From: Arthrobacter humicola
GTDB lineage: Bacteria > Actinomycetota > Actinomycetes > Actinomycetales > Micrococcaceae
Length of the DNA stretch: 64,000 nucleotides
Direction of reading: 5' to 3'
Assembly (NCBI RefSeq): GCF_022803015.1
Contig: NZ_JAFKON010000006.1
Span: 216,570 to 280,569 of the forward strand
The notes beneath the pieces were generated by a model, which saw nothing but the letters and a program-made list of their open reading frames with translations, was not told the origin of the DNA and ran no database searches. A program made the position numbers and the translations under genes. Positions 54,976-63,847 of the stretch are shown here, in pieces; position 1 is the stretch's first letter; each line of letters opens with the position of its first letter.

Positions 54976-55016
54976 GGCCACCCTAGCTGACTCTCTTAGA
55001 GAAAGCTAGGGTGGCC
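54976..55016. promoter_or_regulatory. 41-bp inverted repeat containing the HxlR promoter
   Basis: GGCCACCCTAGCT (54976-54988) and AGCTAGGGTGGCC (55004-55016) are perfectly complementary, separated by 15 bases that contain a further TCTCT/AGAGA dyad. The -10 box of the HxlR gene lies in the left arm. It is a likely autoregulatory operator and may also act as a terminator for metB, which ends 52 bases away. Confidence 0.7.
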
Positions 55017-55068
55017 CGACGGAATGGCGCGGGCGCCGGGGTCGGCTGCAGGTGCAGCTACGGTGCAG

Positions 55069-56277
55069 CTAGCTGCCGGCGGCCAGGGAGGAAATCGCGG
55101 CGTCGAGGTCGGCGATCAGGTCCTCCACGTCCTCGATGCCGCACGAGAGCCGGATCAGGTTGACCGGGACCGCCAGTTCCGTGCCCTTGACCGAGGCGTG
55201 CGTCATTTCGGACGGGTAGTTCATGAGCGATTCGATCCCGCCCAGGGACTCCGCCAGGGTGAACACGGAGGTCGATTCGGCCACCTTGCGGGCCGCGGCC
55301 TCGCCGCCCTTGAACTGCACGGAGATCATGCCGCCGAACTTCTTCATCTGCTTTTTGGCCAGCTCGTGGCCGGGGTGGGTGGGCAGGCCCGGGTAGAGCA
55401 CGGCCTCCACTTCGGGGCGCTCCAGCAGCCATTCGGCCACGGCCTGGGCATTGTCGCTGTGCCGGTCCATGCGCACCCCGAGGGTCTTGAGCCCGCGGGT
55501 GGTGAGGAAGGCGTCCATCGGCCCGGACACGGCGCCGACGGCAAACTGGACGAAGCCGATCTTCTCGGCGAGGTCCGGGTCGTTGACCACGATCGCGCCG
55601 CCGACGACGTCGGAGTGCCCGCCGATGTACTTGGTGGTGGAATGCACCACCACATCGGCGCCGAGGGCCAGCGGGGTCTGCAGGTACGGGGAGGCGAAGG
55701 TGTTGTCCACCACGAGGAGCGCGCCGGCGTCGTGCGCCACCTTGGCGAGCGCCTCGATGTCGGTGATCTTCATCATCGGGTTCGACGGCGTCTCCACCCA
55801 CACCAGGCGGGTCTTGCCTCCACCGTCGGCCGTGCCGCCGGCGGCGACGGCGGCAGCGACGGCGTGGAGGTCGGACATGTCCACCGGGGTGTTGCCGATG
55901 CCCCACTCCCCCAGGACCCGGCTGATCAGCCGGTACGTGCCGCCGTAGGCGTCGTTGCCAAGCACAATGTGGTCACCGGGGCGGGTGAGGGCGCGGATCA
56001 TCGAGTCCTCGGCGGCCAGGCCGGAGCCAAAGGAGAAAGCGGCGCTCCCGCCTTCCAGGGCCGCCAGCTGCTCCTGCAGCGAGTCACGCGTCGGGTTGGT
56101 GCCCCGGCCGTATTCGTAACCGGCCCGCAGCCCGCCGATGCCGTCCTGGGCATAGGTCGAGGAGAAGTGCACGGGGGGCACCACCGCCCCGGTGCGGGGC
56201 TCAAACGCCTGGCCGGCGTGGATGGCGCGGGTGTTGAAACCCTGGTTATTCGAGGACGGGTTTTCAGGCACAGACAT
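55069..56277 (-). CDS. metB: Cystathionine gamma-synthase
   Basis: The 402-residue PLP enzyme joins O-acyl-homoserine and cysteine to cystathionine, or the reverse in lyase-type relatives. It has GFNTRAIHAGQ, YEYGRGTNPT and the PLP Lys in HSTTKYIGGHSD, and ends with LSCGIEDVEDLI. It starts at ATG 56277 after AAGGAG, 17 bases after cbs. The lyase CGL cannot be told apart with certainty. Confidence 0.93.
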   Translation of the reverse strand: MSVPENPSSNNQGFNTRAIHAGQAFEPRTGAVVPPVHFSSTYAQDGIGGLRAGYEYGRGTNPTRDSLQEQLAALEGGSAAFSFGSGLAAEDSMIRALTRPGDHIVLGNDAYGGTYRLISRVLGEWGIGNTPVDMSDLHAVAAAVAAGGTADGGGKTRLVWVETPSNPMMKITDIEALAKVAHDAGALLVVDNTFASPYLQTPLALGADVVVHSTTKYIGGHSDVVGGAIVVNDPDLAEKIGFVQFAVGAVSGPMDAFLTTRGLKTLGVRMDRHSDNAQAVAEWLLERPEVEAVLYPGLPTHPGHELAKKQMKKFGGMISVQFKGGEAAARKVAESTSVFTLAESLGGIESLMNYPSEMTHASVKGTELAVPVNLIRLSCGIEDVEDLIADLDAAISSLAAGS

Positions 56278-56294
56278 GGGACTCCTTGAACTGG

Positions 56295-57680
56295 TCAGTT
56301 GCTGAGGTACGCGAGGAGGTCGTGGCGGGTCAGGATTCCCACCGGGGCGCCGACAAACGTCACCATGAGGGTGTCGGCGTCGGAGAGGAGTTCGCGGGCG
56401 GTCGAGATCGATTCGAGCGAGCCGATCACGGGAAGCCGGGCCTCCATGTGTTCGGAGATTTTGTCCGAGAGCTTGGCCTCGCCGCGGAAGAGCTTGGCCG
56501 TGAGGGTGCGTTCATCCACGGCGCCCAGCACCTCGCCCATGACGACGGGCGGTTCCTGGGACAGTACGGGGATGTGCGAGACGCCGTACTCGTTCATGAT
56601 GTTGATGACGTCGCGGACGGACTCGTTCGGGTGGATGTGGACGAGGTCCGGGAGTTCACCGGTCTTGGCCTTGAGGATCTCGCCTACCGACGCCTCGTCC
56701 CCGCCGGCCAGGAAGCCGTAGGAGCGCATCCACTGGTCGTTGAAGATCTTGGCCAGGTAGCCGCGGCCGGAGTCCGGCAGGATGACCACGACGACGGCGT
56801 CGGCCGGGAGGTCCTTGGCGACTTCCATGGCGGCCACGACGGCCATGCCCGAGGAGCCGCCCACCAGCAGGCCTTCCTCGCGCGCCAGCCGGCGCGTCAT
56901 CGCGAAGGAGTCGGCGTCGCTGACGGCAATGACGTCGTCCGGGACCGACTTGTCGTAGTTGGCCGGCCACATGTCCTCCCCGACGCCCTCGACAAAGTAC
57001 GGGCGTCCCGTGCCGCCGGAGTACACCGAGCCGGCGGGATCCGCGCCGATGATCTTCACGACGCCGCCCTCGGCCCCGGGCCGCCCGGCGGAGACTTCCT
57101 TGAGGTACCGGCCGGTGCCGGTGATCGTGCCGCCGGTCCCGGCGCCGATCACGCAGTGGGTGATGCGTCCGTCGGTGTCGTGCCAGATCTCAGGGCCCGT
57201 GGTCTCATAGTGGCTGGCCGGGGCGGCGGGGTTGGAGAACTGGTCCGGCTTGTAGGCGCCGGGGATTTCGGTGACGAGCCGGTCGGAGACGCCGTAGTAG
57301 CTTTGCGGGCTGTCCGGCGGGACGGCGGTGGGCGTGACCACCACTTCCGCGCCGTAGGCCTGGAGCACGGCCCGCTTGTCCTCGCCGACCTTGTCCGGCA
57401 CGACGAAGATGCAGCGGTAGCCCTTCTGCTGCGCCACGAGCGCCAAACCGACGCCGGTGTTGCCCGAGGTGGGCTCCACGATCGTGCCGCCGGGCAGGAG
57501 CTGGCCCGTTCGTTCGGCCTCCTCGATCATCTTGACCGCAATGCGGTCCTTGATCGAACCGCCGGGGTTCAGGTATTCGAGCTTCACCAGGACCGTGGCT
57601 GCGATGCCATCGGTCACGTGGTTGAGTTTGACGAGCGGCGTATGGCCAATGAGGTCCAGGACGGACGGGGCGTACTTCAT
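56295..57680 (-). CDS. cbs: Cystathionine beta-synthase
   Basis: The 461-residue protein has a PLP synthase core (SIKDRIAVKMIEEA with the Lys, EPTSGNTGVGLALVA, GAGTGGTITGTGRY) and two C-terminal CBS domains (residues about 340-460). It makes cystathionine from serine and homocysteine. TAACTT (57688-57693, minus strand) is 7 bases before ATG 57680. With metB downstream it forms the reverse-plus-forward transsulfuration unit. Confidence 0.94.
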   Translation of the reverse strand: MKYAPSVLDLIGHTPLVKLNHVTDGIAATVLVKLEYLNPGGSIKDRIAVKMIEEAERTGQLLPGGTIVEPTSGNTGVGLALVAQQKGYRCIFVVPDKVGEDKRAVLQAYGAEVVVTPTAVPPDSPQSYYGVSDRLVTEIPGAYKPDQFSNPAAPASHYETTGPEIWHDTDGRITHCVIGAGTGGTITGTGRYLKEVSAGRPGAEGGVVKIIGADPAGSVYSGGTGRPYFVEGVGEDMWPANYDKSVPDDVIAVSDADSFAMTRRLAREEGLLVGGSSGMAVVAAMEVAKDLPADAVVVVILPDSGRGYLAKIFNDQWMRSYGFLAGGDEASVGEILKAKTGELPDLVHIHPNESVRDVINIMNEYGVSHIPVLSQEPPVVMGEVLGAVDERTLTAKLFRGEAKLSDKISEHMEARLPVIGSLESISTARELLSDADTLMVTFVGAPVGILTRHDLLAYLSN

Positions 57681-57772
57681 AGGTACAAAGTTACCGTCTC
57701 CGGCGCGGCGGGCACGTCGGCGCGGCCACGGCGCTGCCACGGCACTGCCACTGCTCTGAAAGGTGCGAGGAT

Positions 57773-58966
57773 ATGGCGGTGAAGAGGATCGCCCGGCTGA
57801 AGAAGTTCAGGAGCTACGCGCTGCCCGCGGGCATGCTGCTGGCCGGGTGCGCGGCGCTGGCGTCCGGACTGCTGCCGGTCCCCGCCTTCCAGGCGCTGGC
57901 AGCACGCACCGTGCCGATACTGGCGTTTGTGGTGGCGATGTCCCTCGTCACCGAGCTGGTGGATGAGGCCGGGCTCTTCCGCGTCGTCACGGAGCGGCTG
58001 GCCGCCCTGGGCCGCGGCCGGGTCCTCTTGCTGTGGTTCCTCGCCATCGCCCTCGCCACCGTTTCCACGGTGTTCCTGTCCCTGGATACGACGGCGGTGC
58101 TGGTGACTCCCGTCGTCGTGCTGCTGGCCATTCACGCCCGCATTCCGCCGCTCCCGTTCGCGCTGACCACCGTGTGGCTGGCGAATACGGCCTCGCTGCT
58201 GCTGCCGGTCTCCAACCTGACCAACCTGCTCGCGCAGGAGCGGCTCAACCTCAGCCCCGCCGCGTTCGCTTCGCTCGTGTGGGCCCCGGCCCTGGTGGGC
58301 ATCCTCGTGCCGCTGGTGCTCCTGTGGCTGGCGTTCCGGAAGGACCTGCGCGGCACGTACGGCCCCCAGCCCGTCCATAAGGTCCGGGACCGGGTCCTGC
58401 TCTACTCGGCGTCGGGGGTCATGCTGGTCCTCCTCCCGGCGCTTGTCTCCGGGGTTCCGGTGCAGATCCCGGCACTCGCGGCGGCTGCGGCGCTGCTCCT
58501 GCTCTTCCTCTGGCGGCGGCGCTCCGTCCTGCGCTGGTCCATGATTCCCTGGCGCCCGCTGATGCTCACGTCCGGACTGTTCATGGTGGTGGAGACCATG
58601 CACGCCAACGGGCTCACCCAGTTCCTGACCGGGATCGCCGGCACGGGCGAGGGCCTACCGTCGCTCCTGCAGCTCGCCGGCCTGGGCGCCGGGGCAGCCA
58701 ACGCGGTCAACAACCTCCCCGCCTATCTTGCCCTGGAACCGGTGGGCGGCTCCCCGGCCCGGCTGGCGGCCCTGCTGATCGGCGTGAACCTGGGGCCTCT
58801 GGTGACCCCCTGGGCGTCCCTGGCCACGCTGCTGTGGCACGAGCGGCTCCGCTCCCTGAACGTGGAGATCCGCTGGGGAGGCTTCGCCCTCGCCGGCGTG
58901 GCCGCCGTCGTCCTCACCGTCCCGTTGGCGGTCGTGGCGCTGTGGCTCACCACCGGGATGCAGTGA
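57773..58966 (+). CDS. ArsB/NhaD-like ion permease
   Basis: The 397-residue membrane protein has about 11 helices in the SLC13/ArsB superfamily pattern, with LSLDTTAVLVTPVVVLLA and NTASLLLPVSNLTNLLA in the first half and NAVNNLPAYLAL in the second, matching the two inverted hairpins. It may move arsenite or another anion, or exchange Na+ for H+. No ars genes are adjacent. Confidence 0.85.
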   Translation: MAVKRIARLKKFRSYALPAGMLLAGCAALASGLLPVPAFQALAARTVPILAFVVAMSLVTELVDEAGLFRVVTERLAALGRGRVLLLWFLAIALATVSTVFLSLDTTAVLVTPVVVLLAIHARIPPLPFALTTVWLANTASLLLPVSNLTNLLAQERLNLSPAAFASLVWAPALVGILVPLVLLWLAFRKDLRGTYGPQPVHKVRDRVLLYSASGVMLVLLPALVSGVPVQIPALAAAAALLLLFLWRRRSVLRWSMIPWRPLMLTSGLFMVVETMHANGLTQFLTGIAGTGEGLPSLLQLAGLGAGAANAVNNLPAYLALEPVGGSPARLAALLIGVNLGPLVTPWASLATLLWHERLRSLNVEIRWGGFALAGVAAVVLTVPLAVVALWLTTGMQ

Positions 58967-59000
58967 GGTGGATGCACTGCGGGCCGGCGTGCCCGGCGCG

Positions 59001-59432
59001 TCAGGCGCCGATGTCATTCCCGGCGTTCGCTGCCCCGGCGCCGCCCTCACGCGGGGCGTTCTGCCAGAGGCCGACCACATTGCCCTCAGTGTCCCGGAAG
59101 TAGGCGGCCCAGCCCATGGTGCCGATTGCCTCGCGCGGTAAGACGGTGCTGCCGCCCAGGGCATTGATCTTCGCCAACGCCGCGTCGATGTCATCGACAT
59201 CCACAGTGACCACCGGGGATGTGAGGTCGCCTTCGCGGCGGAACATGCCGCCGTTGATGGAGCCCGGTACGGAGGGCATGCCGTTGGCATCCGTCGGCGT
59301 CGTCTTGATCATGGTGTAGCTCATCTCCGGCACCTGGCTTACCTCCCAGCCGAACGCCGAACTGTAGAACTCCCGTGCGCGGCCCTCGTCTTCTGCGGGG
59401 ATTTCGAAATGAACCACTCCACCAGCCATCAC
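59001..59432 (-). CDS. VOC-family (glyoxalase-fold) protein
   Basis: The 143-residue protein has two beta-alpha-beta repeats (VHFEIPAEDEGRAREFYSSAFGWEV and VVTVDVDDIDAALAKINALGG). Metal ligands typical of glyoxalase I are partly present (His at the start, Glu in EGNVVGLWQ). The substrate is unknown. RBS AGGAGAG precedes ATG 59432. Confidence 0.88.
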   Translation of the reverse strand: MMAGGVVHFEIPAEDEGRAREFYSSAFGWEVSQVPEMSYTMIKTTPTDANGMPSVPGSINGGMFRREGDLTSPVVTVDVDDIDAALAKINALGGSTVLPREAIGTMGWAAYFRDTEGNVVGLWQNAPREGGAGAANAGNDIGA

Positions 59433-59594
59433 ACTCTCCTAAGAACAAGGATTCGGTGCCAAGAAGCGGGCGCGGACACACCACGCCACTAGCCGGATTT
59501 TAGCCCCGGCAGCGCGGGAGGTTAAGGGCCGTACGGCCCCTGCACCGTTGCCGCGGATGACGCTGCTGTCAGCGGGCCGTGGGAACATGTTCGA

Positions 59595-60575
59595 ATGAGC
59601 CTCGCAGACGCCCCCGCAGGCATTGCCGCCGCGGCGGACGCCTCATTGCGGTGGCACCCGGGCGGCCCGTTCGACTTGATGCAAACCATCGGCACGCTGC
59701 TGCGCGGCCACGGCGACCCGTCCATCCGCACCGCCCCGGACGGGATCTGGTTCGCGTTCACGACGCCCCGCGGTCCGGCCACGCTGCGCCTGGCAACGGC
59801 CGGGACGCGGGCTGACCCTGCCGTGGACGCGCAGGCCTGGGGTCCCGGAGCGGGGGACGCCGTCGATTCCGTCCCGCGCATGCTCGGGAGCGACGACGAC
59901 TGGTCCGGCTTCGACGAGCCCGCATTCCACGCCACCCTCCCGCGCATGGTGGTTGAAGCCCGACGCCGGAACCTCGCGATCCGGCTGCCTGCAACCGGCA
60001 GGATGATCGATTCACTCGTGCCGACCATCCTGGAGCAGAAGGTCACCGTTATCGAGGCCCGCCGCGGATACCGCTACCTGATGTACCGCTTCGGGACGGC
60101 GGCGCCGGGCGCCGGCACCGTCGCGCCCGCCAATCTGCTGGTCCAGCCGACGGCCGCGCAGTGGCTGCACATCCCGTCCTGGGAATGGCACAAGGCCGGC
60201 GTGGGCCCGCAGCGGTCGGGAACCGTCATGCGGGCGCTGCGCTCGGCCGCCGCGCTGGAACGGCTCGCCGCCCTCCCCGCCGCGGAGGCGGCGGCCAAGC
60301 TGCAGACCCTGCCCGGAATCGGGGTCTGGACGGCGGCGGAGGTGGTGCAGCGCACGCACGGCTGCCCGGATTCAATCTCGGTCGGCGACTACCACCTTGC
60401 GGCCTACGTGGGCGCCGCCCTGACCGGCCGCCGGACAGACGACGCCGGCATGCTCAGGCTGCTGGCTCCATGGGCGGGGCACCGGCAGCGGGTGGTCCGG
60501 ATGATCGGGCTCAGCGGCTTCCGGAAACCGACATTTGGCCCGCGCATGACCATCCAGGACCACCGCGACCACTGA
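59595..60575 (+). CDS. AlkA-like DNA-3-methyladenine glycosylase
   Basis: This 326-residue protein has the helix-hairpin-helix motif LPGIGVWTAAEV and the catalytic Asp in SVGDYHLAAYVG, as in AlkA/HhH-GPD glycosylases that remove alkylated bases. The N-terminal domain is longer than in E. coli. GAACATGTTC, a perfect palindrome, ends 2 bases before ATG 59595. Confidence 0.9.
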   Translation: MSLADAPAGIAAAADASLRWHPGGPFDLMQTIGTLLRGHGDPSIRTAPDGIWFAFTTPRGPATLRLATAGTRADPAVDAQAWGPGAGDAVDSVPRMLGSDDDWSGFDEPAFHATLPRMVVEARRRNLAIRLPATGRMIDSLVPTILEQKVTVIEARRGYRYLMYRFGTAAPGAGTVAPANLLVQPTAAQWLHIPSWEWHKAGVGPQRSGTVMRALRSAAALERLAALPAAEAAAKLQTLPGIGVWTAAEVVQRTHGCPDSISVGDYHLAAYVGAALTGRRTDDAGMLRLLAPWAGHRQRVVRMIGLSGFRKPTFGPRMTIQDHRDH

Positions 60576-60597
60576 CCTCAGGAGCAACGCGTTGCTG

Positions 60598-62286
60598 TCA
60601 GCCGCCGGTCTGGAGGCCCAGCCGGGCCGCGGCCTCCTGGCGCATGTCAACCTTGCGGATCTTGCCGGAGACGGTCATCGGGAAGCTCTCCCGGACATCC
60701 ACGTAGCGCGGGATCTTGTAATGTGCCAGCTTGCCGCGGCAGAACTCGGCCAGGCTGGCGGCGTCCATCGGCGCGGCCCCCGGCTTCAAAATGACGCAGG
60801 CCATCAGTTCCTCGCCGTACTTCGTGTCCGGGACACCGATCACCTGCACGTCCTGGATGTCCGGGTGGGTGTAGAGGAATTCCTCGATTTCGCGCGGATA
60901 GACGTTCTCGCCGCCGCGGATCACCATGTCCTTGATCCGGCCCTCGATCACGATGTACCCGTCCGCGTCCATCCGGGCGAGGTCCCCGGTGTGCATCCAG
61001 GCGTCGGCGTCGATCGCCTCGGCGGTCTTGTCAGGCTGGTTCCAGTACCCGCGCATCACCGCGTAGCCGCGCGTGCAGAGTTCCCCGATCCCGCCGCGCT
61101 CCAGCACCTCTCCCGTGACCGGGTCCACGATCCGGCTCTCCAGGTTCGGCATGGTCCGGCCCACGGTCTCGGTGCGCTGGGCCATGGTGTCCACGCTCCG
61201 GGTCATCGTGGACACCGGCGAGGTCTCCGTCATGCCGTAGCAAATGGCGACGTCTTTCATGTTCATTTCCGTGATGACCCGGTTCATCACCTCGATGGGA
61301 CACAGCGAGCCGGCCATGACGCCCGTGCGCAGTGTGGAGAGGTCGTAGGAGGCGAAGTCCGGCAAGGCGAGCTCGGCGATGAACATGGTCGGCACGCCGT
61401 ACAGCGAGGTTCCGCCGAAGTCCTGCACAGCTTCCAGCGCCCCGGCCGGCGAGAACGACCGGCCGGGGATGATGGTGGCGGCCCCGTGGCTGAGCGCCGC
61501 GAGGTTCCCGATCACCATGCCGAAGCAGTGATAGAAGGGCACCGGGATCACCACGCGGTCGTGTTCCGTGTAGCCCAGCTGCTCGCCGATCGAAAAGCCG
61601 TTGTTAAGGATATTGTGGTGCGTCAGCGTGGCGCCCTTCGGGAACCCCGTGGTGCCGGAGGTGTACTGCAGATTGACGGGATCCTGCGCATCCAGTACCG
61701 CCATGCGCGCTTTCAGCTCGGAGTGTCCGACGTCGTCGGCCCGCTTGAGCAGCTCGGCATAGGTGCGCTCCGCCTCAGTGCCGGGTTCGCCGGCGGTCAG
61801 CCCGTCCAGGCCGGCGTCCGGGAGGAAGACCAGCTCGCGCAGGCCCGGGCACGCCGCCAGCGCCTGCCGCGCCATCGCTGTGTAGTCGCTGTTCCGGTCC
61901 GCCGGCGCGCTGACCAGCATGCGCATGCCGTTCTGGGTGACCACAAACTCGAGCTCATGGCTGCGGTAGGCGGGGTTGACGTTGACCAGGATCGCCCCGA
62001 CCTTCGCGGTGGCGTACTGCAGGATGGTCCACTCGGCGCAGTTGGGGCTCCAGATGCCGATCCGCTCGCCCTTCGCGACGCCCAGGGCGAGGAGCGCACG
62101 TGCCAGCCGGTCGACGTCGTCGTTCAACTTGGTGTAACTCCACCGCCGGGCCTCTTCGCCGGGTACCGCGGCCGCCTCGATCAGGGCATCGTGGTACGGG
62201 AACCGCGCCGCGATCCGTTCGAAGTTCGCACCAATGGTTTCCTCGAGCAGCGGGACGTCAGTGTCCCCGGCTGTGTAAGCAAGCAT
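60598..62286 (-). CDS. Fatty-acyl-CoA synthetase (AMP-binding, FadD type)
   Basis: The 562-residue enzyme activates an acid with ATP and joins it to CoA. It shows LQYTSGTTGFPKGATLTHHN (P-loop), YGMTETSPVS, and the C-terminal RIKDMVIRGGENVYPREIEEFL and KIRKVDMR with the catalytic Lys. TAGCGT (62293-62298, minus strand) is 6 bases before ATG 62286. The chain-length preference is unknown. Confidence 0.93.
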   Translation of the reverse strand: MLAYTAGDTDVPLLEETIGANFERIAARFPYHDALIEAAAVPGEEARRWSYTKLNDDVDRLARALLALGVAKGERIGIWSPNCAEWTILQYATAKVGAILVNVNPAYRSHELEFVVTQNGMRMLVSAPADRNSDYTAMARQALAACPGLRELVFLPDAGLDGLTAGEPGTEAERTYAELLKRADDVGHSELKARMAVLDAQDPVNLQYTSGTTGFPKGATLTHHNILNNGFSIGEQLGYTEHDRVVIPVPFYHCFGMVIGNLAALSHGAATIIPGRSFSPAGALEAVQDFGGTSLYGVPTMFIAELALPDFASYDLSTLRTGVMAGSLCPIEVMNRVITEMNMKDVAICYGMTETSPVSTMTRSVDTMAQRTETVGRTMPNLESRIVDPVTGEVLERGGIGELCTRGYAVMRGYWNQPDKTAEAIDADAWMHTGDLARMDADGYIVIEGRIKDMVIRGGENVYPREIEEFLYTHPDIQDVQVIGVPDTKYGEELMACVILKPGAAPMDAASLAEFCRGKLAHYKIPRYVDVRESFPMTVSGKIRKVDMRQEAAARLGLQTGG

Positions 62287-62397
62287 GGTGTGACGCTACC
62301 AACAGTGCGGAGGCAAAAGAAGAGCAAAGCTTGGAAGTCCTATGAAATCTTGGGTCATGTTCCGGCGCCTGCCCGGCAGCCCGGTAGGGTGATTGCC

Positions 62398-62676
62398 ATG
62401 AGTGCACCCGTTGACCTTCAGGCCATTTTCATCCCCAACGACGGCGAATTCTTCCGCGTGAAGCTCGCCCTGGACATCGCGATCGACGAGGTGGTCAACG
62501 AGCCCGGCTGCATCCGCTACGAGCTCACCGAGGCCAGCGAGGACAAGCTCGTCCTGACCGAACGGTGGGCCAGCCAGGCGGACCTGGACAAGCACTCCAA
62601 GGGCACGGCCGTCCAGGACCTCAACGAATCCCTCAGCGCGCTGCTGGCCGAGCCGGTCAAGCTCGAAAGGCTCTAA
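62398..62676 (+). CDS. ABM-fold putative quinol monooxygenase
   Basis: The 92-residue protein has the antibiotic biosynthesis monooxygenase fold: EPGCIRYELTEASEDKLVLTERWASQADLDKHSKG. Such small dimers oxidise quinols or related compounds without cofactor, or serve other roles. TAGGGT (62385-62390) lies 7 bases before ATG 62398. Confidence 0.85.
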   Translation: MSAPVDLQAIFIPNDGEFFRVKLALDIAIDEVVNEPGCIRYELTEASEDKLVLTERWASQADLDKHSKGTAVQDLNESLSALLAEPVKLERL

Positions 62677-62692
62677 CCCACGCTTCCAACCA

Positions 62693-62755
62693 CAACGCGG
62701 GGCCACTCCGCGCCCATCCCTGAGGGATTTATGGGCGCGGAGTGACCCCGCGTTG
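62693..62755. terminator. Long hairpin between convergent genes
   Basis: Two 25-base arms (62693-62717 and 62731-62755) pair with only one mismatch around a 13-base loop. It lies between the convergent monooxygenase and trxA genes, so it can end both. It lacks a clear T run and may be a dispersed repeat element of the genus. Confidence 0.75.
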
Positions 62756-62783
62756 GTTAAGCCTGGGATTAAGCCGTGGAGGT

Positions 62784-63197
62784 TCAGGCCTCCGGGATCT
62801 GGGTGCCGTCCTGCTTGGCCGCAGCCGCGGCGGCCTCGGCCTGGGACCGGGCCACGTGGGCGTGGACTTCTTCCATGTCCAGGGCCTTGACGGCGTCGAC
62901 CACCTGCTCGAGCTGCTGCGCGTTCAGTGCGCCAGGCTGCGAGAACACCAGGACCTTTTCGCGGAAGGCCATCAGCGTGGGAATCGACGTGATGCCGGCC
63001 TCGGCGGCGAGCTGCTGCTCGGCTTCGGTGTCGACCTTGGAGAAGACGACATCCGGGTGCTTCTCTGAGATCGCCGAGTACGTGGGGCCGAACTGCTTGC
63101 ACGGGCCGCACCATTCGGCCCAGAAATCGACGAGGACAATGTCGTTATCCTCGACTGTCGATGCGAACTGTTCACCTGTGATGTCTACGGTAGCCAT
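62784..63197 (-). CDS. trxA: Thioredoxin
   Basis: This 137-residue protein has WCGPC (Cys30 and Cys33) and IPTLMAFREK with the cis-Pro. It is longer than usual at the C terminus by an Ala/Gln-rich helix (about 30 residues). TACCGT (63204-63209, minus strand) lies 6 bases before ATG 63197. It reduces disulfides in the cytoplasm. Confidence 0.95.
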   Translation of the reverse strand: MATVDITGEQFASTVEDNDIVLVDFWAEWCGPCKQFGPTYSAISEKHPDVVFSKVDTEAEQQLAAEAGITSIPTLMAFREKVLVFSQPGALNAQQLEQVVDAVKALDMEEVHAHVARSQAEAAAAAAKQDGTQIPEA

Positions 63198-63275
63198 GAG
63201 TCAACGGTACGGGAGCGGGCGCGGATTGTCCCCGGCATTTCGCTGTTGGCACATCCGGGCGGGGCTGTAGGCAGG

Positions 63276-63821
63276 TCACGCCCAGGCGTGCGGGGCCGGA
63301 CGCCTGGCGCCGGGCAGGGCGTTGGTTTCGCGCCATTCGTGGATCCACCCGGGCAGCTCCAGATCCGCCGGCGGGGCGCCGAACTCGCGGATGATCTCCT
63401 CCTGGCTGACGGGCTTGCCCTTGCTCAGAAGCCGGGTGGCGATATAGGCCCGCGCGTACACTTCGCCGTCCACCACCATCCGCTGCTCGAAGTAGATGGC
63501 TTTCGAGTCCAGGCCGATGATCCGGGATTCGATCGTGTACTGCTGCCAGAGCTGCAGCGAACGGCGGAACGCGATGGTCTCCCCCGCCGCGACCGGGGTC
63601 CAGCCCCGGCGGCGCATCTTCTTCCAGGTGCCGCTGCGGGCCATGAGATCGAAGCGCCCGAGGTCCATGAGTGAGAAGTACATGCCGTTGTTGACGTGGA
63701 GGGCGATGTCGATGTCCGTGGGCAGGACCCGCAGCGGCAGCGAGGAGTTGTCCCAGATGCTCAGCGGTGAGCGGCGTGAGGACGTGAACAGCAGCAGGAG
63801 AGTCCGGAACAGGAGATGCAT
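63276..63821 (-). CDS. Acyl-CoA/ACP thioesterase-family protein
   Basis: The 181-residue protein has the hot-dog thioesterase pattern: RVLPTDIDIALHVNNGMYFSLMDLGRFDLMARSG, with the Asp and Asn-His of the family, and RRSLQLWQQYTIESRIIG. It probably cleaves acyl thioesters. TAACAT (63829-63834, minus strand) lies 7 bases before ATG 63821 and overlaps the palindrome at 63830-63847. Confidence 0.88.
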   Translation of the reverse strand: MHLLFRTLLLLFTSSRRSPLSIWDNSSLPLRVLPTDIDIALHVNNGMYFSLMDLGRFDLMARSGTWKKMRRRGWTPVAAGETIAFRRSLQLWQQYTIESRIIGLDSKAIYFEQRMVVDGEVYARAYIATRLLSKGKPVSQEEIIREFGAPPADLELPGWIHEWRETNALPGARRPAPHAWA

Positions 63822-63829
63822 GAGTCATA

Positions 63830-63847
63830 TGTTACCCGCGGGTAACA
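63830..63847. promoter_or_regulatory. 18-bp perfect palindrome over the thioesterase promoter
   Basis: TGTTACCCGCGGGTAACA is perfectly symmetrical, a shape typical of TetR-family binding sites. It overlaps the -10 box TAACAT of the thioesterase gene. The regulator is not in the window. The remaining 150 bases to the window end contain no supported gene. Confidence 0.7.

Noticed and set aside
59583..59592. Standard SOS box before the AlkA-like gene
   Set aside because: The known box is GAAC-N4-GTTC; here only two bases separate the halves, so LexA binding is unlikely.
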